From NCBI RefSeq assembly GCF_025766255.1, contig NW_026516746.1, positions 62,001 through 126,000 on the forward strand: 64,000 nt of DNA, read 5' to 3'. Shown piece by piece: positions 1 through 10,671 of the stretch (position 1 is the stretch's first letter; each line of letters opens with the position of its first letter). This DNA comes from Zychaea mexicana (Eukaryota; Mucoromycota; Mucoromycetes; Mucorales; Lichtheimiaceae). The notes beneath the pieces are model-generated. The model was given only the letters and a program-made list of their open reading frames with translations, had not been told where the DNA came from and made no database searches. Position numbers and translations under genes: made by a program.

Positions 1-1068
1 TTTGCCGACGTTGCCAAGGGCTTATACGATACACAATACGAAATCAGTGGAAAGCCGCCCAAACAAACGGATGAAGCAGAGGAACCACGTCAAGCGATCA
101 GCTTGATTGATTTGGATGATGAACCCTCTTCCACGACCTCATCATCGCAACTTCAGCCAAGCAGTGGTACCGCTAAACCGGTCAATGTGCTCGATGAACT
201 CAGCGATATATTTGGTACCAGCGCTTCGATATCGACTCCACCTGCTCAGCAACTACAACAGCAACAACAACCACAACAACCCTCTCAGCAACAACTGATT
301 GATCCGCTTGCATTTTTGACCTCGTCTTCCCCATCACCTGTACACTCGACTTCTTCCTCGCTCGCAGTGCATGCACTTCCTCCTCCTCCTATTGTATCTC
401 CCACCCTGTCGTCATCATCTATGGGTACACCTAGTGCTGCTCATCAACAAACACAAGAAACTTTGCCAGCTCCTGCAAACAACGGCAACACCATCAAACA
501 CGATTCAGGTAAAATTTACACTAAAGAAAAGAAAAGCAGTGGGGGAAAGAATGCGCAGTGATGTTTAAAACGGTTGTTAACTCTAATCCATAGTCGAATT
601 GGTAAACAAGAATGGCCTGAAAATCACATTTGAAATTGTCCAAAATGATGCAATCTGGCGCCTCAAAGCTTTCTTTTCCAACCAATCCACAGCACCCATG
701 GAGCAGCTTATGCTGCGGTTGGCTGCACCCAAGGTAACTTGGATCATGAAACGAGTGTCCTTTCGTATAGAATGGTGGTATTAAAAGGTTTGAATTTCTT
801 GTTCGCTGTAGTCAATGCAACTGAAAATGGAGCCACAATCATCTGAAGTGATTCCACCCAAGTCCGAAAATCAAGTAACGCAGAATATTGCATTGCATAA
901 CCCAAATAAGGTATTAATTCGACTTTCTGCACACATGGCCCCTTGGCAACAACAAAAAGCTCACCTCTGTAATTTCATCAACAAAAGGAACCTCTGCGGT
1001 TGAGGTACAAAGTAACATACCAGCAGTTTGGTGTAGACATGGAACAATCTGGAGATTATCACGCCTAA
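1..1068 (+). CDS. GGA-type clathrin adaptor, C-terminal part (hinge + gamma-adaptin ear)
   Basis: Partial gene, cut by the window start. Visible exons are 1-508, 594-733, 812-910 and 988-1068, joined by short GT..AG introns in one frame. The first exon is a hinge rich in S, Q and P with an acidic LIDLDDEP stretch. The rest is an ear domain with NGLKITFEIVQ, FFSNQS, LRLAAPKSMQL and HNPNKEPLRLRYKVTY, which matches the gamma-adaptin ear (GAE) that recruits accessory proteins at the trans-Golgi and endosomes. A hinge ending directly in a single GAE domain fits GGA (Arf-binding monomeric adaptor) better than the gamma subunit of AP-1. The VHS and GAT domains that would decide this lie upstream, so AP-1 gamma remains possible. 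Confidence 0.75.
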
Positions 1069-1292
1069 TCAATTAATTAAATATTGGGAAAAGGGGGTAA
1101 ATCACTTGTGCATCTATTTATTAAAAACACATCTCCTTTGGATAGTCGAATGAATTGAACCGAGATGGAGGAGAGATATGATTTATCAAAGGCTACAATG
1201 AACAAGATCAACTATTATTCTCTTTTTATTATGTATGTTATGCGTGCTATGTCATGTGGGGAGAGGAATAAACAAAGGAGGAGTAAAGTGGC

Positions 1293-1319
1293 GTGTGTGT
1301 GTGTGTGTGTGTGTGTGTG
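1293..1319. repeat. (GT)n microsatellite
   Basis: Uninterrupted GT dinucleotide run followed by a G run. It lies between the convergent 3' ends of the GGA-like gene and the casein kinase gene. Confidence 0.9.
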
Positions 1320-1359
1320 AGGGGGGGGAGGCAGAGGTGTATGTATTGTATTTAACACT

Positions 1360-3200
1360 TTATACACAAAGTTTCTTGAACTCTTCGCGTGGGATCGTTT
1401 TTTGGGTGATCTAAGGAAGAAGAAGAAAGACAGCTTAATTGAGTCATGATCCAACATCTAACAATAGCAACAAATACGGCAACTTACTCCCAACCTAGCG
1501 CGCATGGCTTTGGGTATGTATTTATTAGGTTTTAATCGGATAGGTTTTCCTTCAGCAAGAGCCTGTCTCTTCTTTTGAGATTTGGTCGGTCGCTTCTTCG
1601 GCTGTGCTTTTCCAGAAGCAAAATTCAGTGTAGGCTTGAGTGCAGGTGTCGCTACTGGATTTACAGGTTCTTTTGTAGGCGGTAATCGTGCTTTGATACT
1701 GGACAGATATGATGCCTTACCCTAATTCGCCCCAACCAAAGGTGCAAGAGTCAGTATGCATATGTATAAGGGAGAGAGAGAGAGAGAGAGGAATAAAAAG
1801 CATAAAAATCAAATCCTTACCAACCACTCGAACTTGTTGTCCGTCTCCCATTTATGGTCTTTCATCACTTTTTCAAATAGGCCGTGAAGCTTGGGATAGT
1901 CTGGCTTGTCTTTAAAATCCAAACTGCGCACATACTGAAAATAATGCACAAATTGTTCGGGCATGCCTTCACAGAGTTTTTCTATGCTCGTTTTCTTCTT
2001 GAATTTGTAGATTTTGTGGTACTTTTCTTCGTTTGTTTCGGCTTGGATGCCTTGCCACGGTAGCTTCCCTTTGAAGAAATACACCAAACAGTAACCCAGA
2101 GACTCGAGATCATCTCGTCTCGATAGCTCTAATAATACAATCCAAGAGTCATAGAAGATAAGAATATGAGCATGGCTCTTGGGATATTCTTTTCCTCAAA
2201 AATATCACGACGTATAGAAATTTCCCAATACTTACCGTAGCCTTTGTGAGAATGGAGACTAGCATAGCGCGCGGTACCAACCAGATTCTTACCATCCCTG
2301 AATGATATGTGCCTTCGGGTGACCGGGTCTTTGAAGCGTTTGACCAATCCATAATCCACTGCAAAGCATATGTGTTCCTTCTTGCCAAGCCCCATACAGA
2401 AATTATCCGGTTTGATATCTCGATGAAGCCATCCCTTTTTATGAATAAATTCGATGCGAGACAGCTTGATGTATGGGTAAAAAAAAAAGAAAAAACAGAT
2501 AGTTAGAAAAGAATTCATTACACCTGTCGAATCTTAGAATAGCCAACATACCATTTGTTCACCAAGTTGTACGATAGTTTTTAACGAGAATTTCCGACGG
2601 CATAAATGGAAAACGTTTTCTAGTGATGCTATAATAACGTAACAATGAGCTATCTTCTTTAGACATGTATACTTTTGCCACAGCTGCTTCCTATTAATCA
2701 GGGCATCAAGGCCACAGCAACAACAAAAGAAAATCAGGTATTTTGGCATTCTTTTTGAGGAACTCAAATATGTCAAACTTACGGCCCATCAAATCCATTA
2801 CCAGGCAGTTGTACCTTCCTTCGACACCATAGTATTTGGGCTGCGGAAAGTAATAAGCTTGGGGACCGTCAAACTCTTTGTATGCATCGTACTCGCGATG
2901 CAGCTGACCATCGCAATCAACGTAATTCGTTTCGATTTTGACAGCGAATAGTTCCTGCGTTACAATGTTTTTGGCTGGTGCAGTTATTTTATGTTAGAAT
3001 CAATGATATTAACATTCAGCCACATTGAAAGAAGACGAACAAAGTGATCAAACAATAATTTAGTAACCATGATCGTTTAGGGAATCATGACCATACCAAC
3101 AGAAAATCAGTAAGTCTTTCTTACCTATATAGACGTCGCCAAACGATCCACCACCAACTTTGTCCAAAAGTTTGTAGGTGCCATTGATTGTTAGGTCCAT
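1360..3200 (-). CDS. Casein kinase 1 family Ser/Thr kinase (divergent)
   Basis: Seven exons read on the minus strand: 3200-3125, 2974-2783, 2628-2552, 2464-2236, 2128-1821, 1721-1488 and 1410-1360, giving 388 residues. The start [12 protein letters not shown] matches the usual CK1 start just before the Gly loop (VGGGSFG). The VAIK-type lysine is K38 (LFAVKIE). HRDIKPDN is at residues 129-136. The [11 protein letters not shown] and [17 protein letters not shown] segments are typical of CK1, as is the LPWQG motif. The tail is basic ([12 protein letters not shown]) and ends [11 protein letters not shown]. The magnesium-binding DFG is DYG (152-154) and the family SIN segment is SLH, so this is a divergent paralogue rather than an Hrr25/CK1-delta orthologue. 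An open frame continues upstream of the chosen Met without a splice site that I trust. Confidence 0.9.
1772..1790. repeat. (GA)n microsatellite
   Basis: GA run inside the intron between the fifth and sixth exons of the casein kinase gene. Confidence 0.85.
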
Positions 3201-3917
3201 GAGGCTATCGTATGTGGACTTGTGGAACAAAAGGCTCAATAGCTTCGTCCGCAGCGATTTTGCTTTGAAACGCCGGCGCATAGGTTTCCGATCTGAGCGC
3301 TCTATAGTCTCATACAATAACAAAATTTCCTTAAAACAACAATAATAACAGCAGTAGCGATGACAGCAGTAGTAGTCGCTATTGATAACAAAAAGAGAAA
3401 GAAGCACATACGCCCCACTCGAATAATACAACTTTTAGGTTGTGCGTGATCTTATCACACACTCTCTGCTACTACTCTACATAATATTCTTATTAACGAA
3501 TCAAGTGGGGTTTGTGTTATATGTGTTATGGGAAATAGATTTGGGTTAAGCCCTAAGGTTGCTAACATGTCCAATTCTGGAGATGTCAGTAGGTTTCCGT
3601 TGCTATAGTTTCCTTCTTAAAACCACGAGCGGTAGTGTGTCAAAAGGCACTTCTCACTAGTCAGCCAAGATGGACGTTGATGGTGATGTATCACATGGAC
3701 AATAAGGAGAGGACAGCGAGTTGTGTGTGTGTGTGTGATGTTGCAAATATTCGATGCATGATTTTGGATACTCTCACGCTCGATACGCTGCTGCATGTTG
3801 CTCTGAAAGATCACATAACCATGAGGGAGAGAAAAATTGATATGCAGTCAAGCCGAATTAAACCCGCTTTCGATAGAAGGGGAAGGAGCGGCGCCGCTTT
3901 CTTTTTTTATTCATGGA
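3201..3917. promoter_or_regulatory. Divergent promoter region, casein kinase / phosphopantetheinyl transferase
   Basis: About 0.7 kb between two divergently transcribed genes. It contains a (GT)n tract near 3722-3738 and a poly-T tract just before the plus-strand start. I see no clear TATA box. Short open frames here look like nothing known. Confidence 0.5.
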
Positions 3918-4545
3918 ATGATTTTGGGCATTGGTGTTGACCTTGTTCACTTGCAGCGAATAGCCTCGCTCGTAGCACGAAGGGGACGGACACCACTTGC
4001 CACACGTATACTGAGTCCTCTAGAACTCAAAGAATTTACTCAACGATTTCCTCATGACGACAATGCGATTGATCAACAAGTCATGTACCTTGGATCGCGG
4101 TATGTTTATAGATACAAACAACGAAGGGACAGTAGGCAAAAAGAATAAACAACCATTGGATAATCAGTGATACCTTGTCATATATCTCTAAGATTTTTTT
4201 ATCTATTTGGAAAAAACAAAATCTCTCTCTTTCTTTCTATAGATGGTGTATCAAAGAAGCTGTGTACAAGGCACTTTATCCGATTCACAAACTAGAATGG
4301 AAACAAGTGACAGTAGCTAAAAACCAAGGTACGTATCATTGATGATGGCTTCACGTCTCTCTCTTTCTTTCTTAGCATTGGCAAGATAATATTTCTTGAA
4401 CCTAACTTTTTTGTATGACATTAAACAAAAAGGAAAACCGGTTTTGCACGTGGCGAATGGTGAAGCGTATGGGATCAGACGATCTCATGTTGCATTAAGT
4501 CATGATGGCGAGTATGCTATCTCTCAAGTGGTCCTGGAAGGATAG
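3918..4545 (+). CDS. Holo-[acyl-carrier-protein] synthase (AcpS-type 4'-phosphopantetheinyl transferase)
   Basis: Three exons (3918-4099, 4243-4328, 4433-4545) give 126 residues, the normal length for bacterial and mitochondrial AcpS. The enzyme moves phosphopantetheine from CoA to a serine of acyl carrier protein. The sequence shows the N-terminal GIGVDLVH with Mg-binding D8, the WCIKEAVYKAL motif with catalytic E66, and the SHVALSHDGEYAISQVVLE C-terminal strand. As a stand-alone short form it corresponds to yeast Ppt2, which activates the mitochondrial ACP; a mitochondrial role here is inferred and no clear targeting peptide is visible. The start is the ATG directly before ILGIGVD. An open frame extends further upstream, so an N-terminal presequence is possible. 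Confidence 0.9.
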
Positions 4546-6116
4546 CTCCACAGCTTGAGACAAGGTGAAAGGATTTTTGGCAAGCTTAAGCAAATCATGG
4601 AGCAGCCCGGTGGAAGGAAGATTGGGTAGCGCAAAAAAAATAGGTCGTCCCAAATATGGTATGGACGTACATCTACTTGGACAAAAGCATTCCACAGTTA
4701 CTGCAGTAAAGATAGAAATCATCAAGTGTTAGACTCTAGTGTTACGGATGACTCTAGTATCACGGATGTATTGTTGTATGCTCAACCAGCAACATCAGCA
4801 TAAACCAAACAAAGACTTTATACGCGAAGCTTGCTGTATTACTCTTTTCTCTGTTGCGATGTTACATCATTATGCGTATGGCGTCATTCTTACTTGCATC
4901 AAACGTGGGAGCACGCGTTCATTTCCGTTTCCAGGAAACGGAACTTTTGAATTTGTTGTCATGGAAATAATGTCAAATATTCGAAGCATAATATCACCGT
5001 CCAATCTGACTCTCTTTCTTTGGCAAGTCGTTGCTGTTTTGCACTAGATGAAAAAGCCCCTTTCAAATAGTAACCGCGCCCCCAAGCCTAGTGCACACAG
5101 CCGCCACTTGTGCTGGCGCCTCATAATGCCACCGATAACAGTTTATCATACTACGGTGTTGTTGCTTCCCTCTCTACCCTTTCCCCGACTGCAGGTTACA
5201 CAAACGCAGGTCTGTTCGTCAAAGCACAGAATAAAAGAAGCACGACCAGTAGAGTCAGATTGAACCGCACCTGTGGGGAGTGCCTGATCAGGAAGTGCGG
5301 CACGACATTGGGTGTGTCGGGGCTCCGCTTCAGCAGTGGCATGTCATGGCTTGGCTGTCTTTATTATTATTTTTCTACGCTGGGTCCTTCCTTGCACTCC
5401 ATATTCTAGAGTTGTCTTGTAAGTCGTCGCTCCTCCCCCTCCTCTCCTCCGGCGCTTGCTAGTCCACACCCTCTGCGTCTTCTTTACTTGTTTAGCCGCC
5501 ATATCTTTCCTGCGTCGTTGTCCTGCTTTGCCCCCCTTTCACCCCTACCCTTCCTTCTTTCTCTGCTGGGTGGTACGGTATAAAAAAAAGACTTTAATAA
5601 AACAACCGAAAGGGCAGAAGCTGGTCTTTTTAAAGAAACTGAAGGAATCTCAAGTCGGATCAAATTCTTTTTTGCTATTTTTACACGCGACCAGCTAAAA
5701 AAAAGACACAGACTGTGTGTTTTTTTTTCTTCTTTACCTTTTCTTCCACTATTACTACTACTACTACTACTATCACTACTACTGTTACGCACACAGCAAA
5801 AAAAATAGCAAAATAAGAGAAACGAGAGAGAGGTGCTCAGAAAAACAATATTAACAGCAACGGCATATACAATTCACGCACCTGCCAGAGGCTCCAAGCA
5901 CTTCATAAATAACGTGTATATCCCATAACACTGATACACAGTACATCCACCTATTGAGCAACAAGGCACTCTCTAAGCAACAAAACAAACCCCTTCTCCC
6001 CCACACTTTTTTTTCCTTTTCCCTCTCTTTTATATATACTCTCTTACTCTCTCTCTCTCTTTTTCTTTCTTCCTTCCATATCTTCTGTTTGCCTACGATC
6101 GCAGCACCAGACTGCC
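4546..6116. other. Intergenic region with CT-rich leader before the LIM-RhoGAP gene
   Basis: No gene recognised. A GGTATAAAA sequence lies near 5578, about 540 bases before the next start codon. The last 150 bases are strongly CT-rich, as expected for an untranslated leader. Short open frames have no family-like features. Confidence 0.6.
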
Positions 6117-9100
6117 ATGACAAGTAGTAACGAGCTGCCATCTCCCACAGTACCGACATGCTCAAAGTGTCATCAACCTCTTGGTAATCGACTGGTGCGA
6201 GCCCTGGATGGCACTTTTCACCCAGAATGTTTCACTTGCATGGTAAGGCCCAGCTTGCATATACATATGTCTTACACAACCCATTATGCATATGTTCAAT
6301 AAAAATATTATTATTAAACAGGATTGTAATGCGCCGGTCGCAGCCAGGTTCTTCCCATTCACCACCGATGAGGGACAAACATTACCGCTCTGCGAGCGCG
6401 ATTACTTTAGAAGACTTGGGCTTGTATGCGACAAGTGCAATGAAGCCCTGCGAGGACCCTATATTATTGCACTTGACAAGAAATACCACACCGATCACTT
6501 TACATGCAGTGCATGTTCCACCGTGTTTGGCCCTGAAGACTCGTATTATGAACATGATGGCCAGGTCTTTTGCCATTTCCACTATTCAACTCAGTTTGCA
6601 GTCAGTTGTGCTGGCTGTCAAATGGCCATCCTCAAGCAATATGTCGAGATTGACCGTAAAGATATTGTCGAGCATTGGCATCCGGAATGCTACATGATTC
6701 ACAAGGTAATATATATATATATATATGCCCTTTTTATATATATATTAGTGTCGTATTTTTAGCGTGGTGTGGTAATAAGGATAATAATAAATATTGAGTG
6801 GAATTAATCATATAATATATTATAGTATTGGAACGTCAGGATCGCTAATCCTTCCTTACGAGACAAGGAGACCATCATCCATCATGGTAAGTTTTACGAC
6901 TCAGTTTTTGTGCTGGTTCCCCCCTGGGGACCTTTCCTGAAACATATTAATGAAATTGATTACTTTAGAGCTGCTGCCAAAAAATCCAGTGGAACTGGCC
7001 GAGAAACAACGGGATATGGAAGAAAAAGTGTATCGTATATGGACAGTGTTATCAGCATTTGAAGGTTATTACCTTTGCTTTTCTTTGAAGGAGGGTTGAA
7101 GGGGAAGAGAGAGCGTTTTGCGAAAGAGGGGAAGGAAAGGGTATTTGGAGCAAGCAGGGAAGAGGGGCTCTTTCTTGTACTCTTCTGCTTCTAGCTTTGC
7201 CATCCACTGATGGTTTTGGTAGTAGGAGAAAAGAGGATCCATACTACTGTGTATGTTTAGGAAAAACAGTGTTCTCACACACACACACCATTTGAATATG
7301 CATGTAGAATCTTCCGCGGTTTGTATTTCGGAGATGTTGCTGCACGTGTCAAACGGTGCCTATGTGGAAGGCATTTGTCTATCGGAGCGGTTCCTGGTCC
7401 ATGTCGAAGCCTTATTTTCAGGTGTGGATGAACTTGACAAGATACATCACGAATATGACCAAGGAGGTAAATAACCAGGATGATTGTTTTAGTTTGCTCA
7501 GTACATGCAGAACGCTAACACAGTTGCTCTTGTTGCTGAATATACAGAATTCAAGTACACACGAGAAGCGAAGATGCTGTGTAAAAAAATCATCAACTTT
7601 TTCTCATTGCTTTCGCGGACTCAAGAAATGAAGCGACTCGGCATTACACAAGAGTTGCTGTCTTTAGTCACTGGCTTAGCACATTACCTTAAAATATTGA
7701 TTCGGGTGGCGCTGACAACTGCTCTGCGACTGGTAATGAGTTAATAGTATTTAGCGGCGAAAAGGCTTGTTAACTCTAATACTTTGATAACAGGAACTGG
7801 TGCTGGGTCGTCCAGTTGCCGTGTCACGTCTGCTGGCCAAGTTGATGGAAGTTGCAGGAAAGGAAGGCCATAGTCGAGACAGCCAGCGTCTGGTGAAAGC
7901 AAAGCAATCATCCGACCTGTGTCACGTATGTCGAATTACGGTGGAGGACCAATGTGTCAAATATGGCGAGTTACGGTGGCACATTAACTGCTTCAACTGT
8001 CGCCAGTGCAAAAGGCCGCTCGCTCGCGAGTTCCGCAATGCCACGTTCAGTTCAGCATCCCAATCCGCCTTGTGTTCATCTTGTGCAGGCGTACACGAGT
8101 CCGAAGTGCCGACCCCGTTTGAATATGTCAGCAAACTCACACAATTTGCCTATCTGCTGCGTGTAGCATTGAGCCGTCTTTGCAATTTCTTGCAGATCAC
8201 TGGTAAGGAAACAAGAAAAGAAACTTTGGATACAGATATCATGAAGGCTTGGAGGACTCATTCAACCCTTGTTGTATGTGATATGTGATATGTGATATAT
8301 GCGTTGTTGCTGTCTGATAGACAGTCAGCTATCGTCTGTTGACTTTTCAATCAAAACCAAACCTTATTTGCCAAAGGATGTGCCTCCCACCAAAGAGGTG
8401 TCGGCATCGCCCACGACCATGCAACAATCCAAGTTTCCTACATCACCTGTGGACGAGAAACAAATCAACACGCCTGCGTATCCGACGCATATCACCGATG
8501 TCAAGAACGTTCCAGCCACAAACCTCAACCGAAAAGTGTCACGGTCATTTAAAACAGCCAAACGATCGACGATTCTCGGCAATGTCTACAACACAACGCA
8601 AAAGACGACTCCCATCTCCGAGGAAGACGAAGATAATACCCGCTCGGGGGTTCCAGCACGCGAGTCGAGTCTGAGTGGACCACGCCTGGACCAACACAAG
8701 AACTTGCCGCCTCTGCCGCAAGAACAGGACGAGGGAGGAGATGGTGGCGGTGAGGATTATCGCAGCAAGGGTATCCGCCTTGAGGACGTGCCAGACTTTG
8801 CAAAGAAGGTGACGGATCGGCCTAGCAGACATCAGCACACACCATCCACATTGGGAACCCACATCAACGTCAGTGCAACCACTGGCAAACCCCGAGTGTA
8901 TCTGTCGGAACTTTCAGCACTGCAGGATATGATCATTCGGCACGTGGCGGTGGTGCACATTGAGCCCTATGTCCGCGAGCACTTTTCGTTGAGCGAGCTG
9001 CTGAACTTGATTGAAACCAAAAAGGTGTCCATCTGGGGCAAGTTTTTCACGTCGATAATGCATGGCGGAGGCAAAAAGCAGATCAAGGCAAAGGAAGACG

Positions 9101-10201
9101 GCACGTTTGGCGTTCCTTTAGATTTGCTCACTGAACGCACTGGGGTTGAGTCCAATTTGGGCGCATCGCCTTCTCCTGTGCGCGTTGCCGCATTTATCGA
9201 TGACTCTGTTACTGCTATGCGCCAAATGGGTAATGCTTCTTTTTCCATACTTACCAGTATCGACCTTGCATGTATGCGGTGATCCTTCCTAACACTCTTC
9301 TGCTCTCCTGTACACTTTAGACATGTCGGTGGAAGGCATTTTCCGAAAGAACGGTAACATCCGAAGACTTAAGGATCTGACAGAACAGCTTGACAGAAAT
9401 CCACAAGACGTCGATCTATTTGCCCAGCCGTCAATCCAAATTGCAGCTCTCTTGAAAAAGTTCTTGCGTGAGCTGCCCGATCCACTTATGACATACAAGC
9501 TGCATGGCTTGTTTACATGCGCATTAAAGCTGAGTGACACGACTGCGTGCAAGCGTGTGCTGCAATTAGCATACTGCATGCTACCACGCGTCAACCGCGA
9601 CGCTCTTGAAGTGTTGTTTTTGTTTTTCCGCTGGGTTGCCTCGTTCTCGCATGTGACGACCGACGTGGGCAGCCGTATGGATATACCCAACCTTGCGCGT
9701 GTGATTGCACCGAATATCCTGACGACCAACTCCAAAGATCCACTCAAAGACGACTCGTTCACCTCGATCAGCGTGGTTGAAATGATGCTCGAGTCGTTTG
9801 ACGAGTTTTGCATGGTGCCCGAAGACTTGGAACCGTTCCTGCAAGACCCGAAATTCAAGGAGGGCAAGCCCACCGACTTGTCGTCCAAGGACTTTTTAAA
9901 GAAGGTAGAGCAAATGATGAAGCACAGTAATGCGTCGTCTGCATCGTCGCCCGTATCCACTATGTCATCCGCTTCTACGGCTACCTCTGCCACTGCAAAC
10001 TCGTCCGTCAACGATGTCCGCTTCCTCGAAGTCCAGCAGCAGCAGCATCAGTATCAGCAGCATTCACCCACGTCCATTTACGCACAACAAGGCTATTTAC
10101 CCTATCCTAACCAGCATCCTTCGTCTGACTTCCGGCCGAATCAACTTTCCATGCGACAATCAAGCTTGAATGCTGCTGCAGGTCAACCGCCGTTGAAATA
10201 A
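6117..10201 (+). CDS. LIM-domain RhoGAP (Lrg1/Rga1-type)
   Basis: Nine exons: 6117-6242, 6322-6705, 6826-6886, 6969-7064, 7308-7466, 7548-7732, 7794-8202, 8321-9229 and 9321-10201; 1069 residues. Two LIM zinc domains sit at the N terminus (first Cys pair C15/C18, second beginning CDKC). A third LIM starts at C380. A helical conserved block lies between the second and third LIM domains. A RhoGAP domain occupies roughly 735-930, with the arginine finger in GIFRKNG at R785. Three LIMs followed by a C-terminal RhoGAP is the layout of yeast Lrg1 and fission yeast Rga1, which inactivate Rho1 and so limit cell-wall glucan synthesis and polarity signalling. The linker before the GAP domain is disordered, and the tail is rich in S, T and Q. 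A Rho1 target is inferred from this layout. Confidence 0.93.
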
Positions 10202-10671
10202 ATCATTTGCTGCTCCGTTTCATCTAATATATTGCATTTCTATCTATACAACACCACCATGCACTTGCCACATGCGACCTCCTCCTTCCTCAAACACCAC
10301 ATACATACACACACGCACGCACGTACACGCGTAACAAAAAAGAAAAGCACCACTCCTCAACCATATCATCTTGTGGAAAATAAGCGAAGGAAAGAGGTAC
10401 AACCTCTCTCGCTCTCTTCTCCCGCATCTAGCTTATCTATTATTTATTCCCCCCTCCTCTGCCACACGTCCCACACACACGCACACACACACACGCGCGC
10501 GCCTTAATTTGTTCTTTTTTCTGTCTCTCTGTCTGTCTCTCTCTCTCTCTGCTGAATAAAGAAATGCGTCTTTTTTTGTGTTTTATCAATTTAATAATAT
10601 AATAATCACACATAAGAAGATTATAAAAATGGTGATGATGCAGAAGAAGCGAATGCTGTAGTAATATATTT
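10202..10671. other. Convergent intergenic region
   Basis: The 3' ends of the LIM-RhoGAP (+) and FYVE (-) genes meet here. It holds CA/CG-rich tracts (around 10301-10334 and 10470-10503), CT-rich stretches and an AATAAA near 10554 that could serve as a poly(A) signal for the plus-strand gene. Confidence 0.6.
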
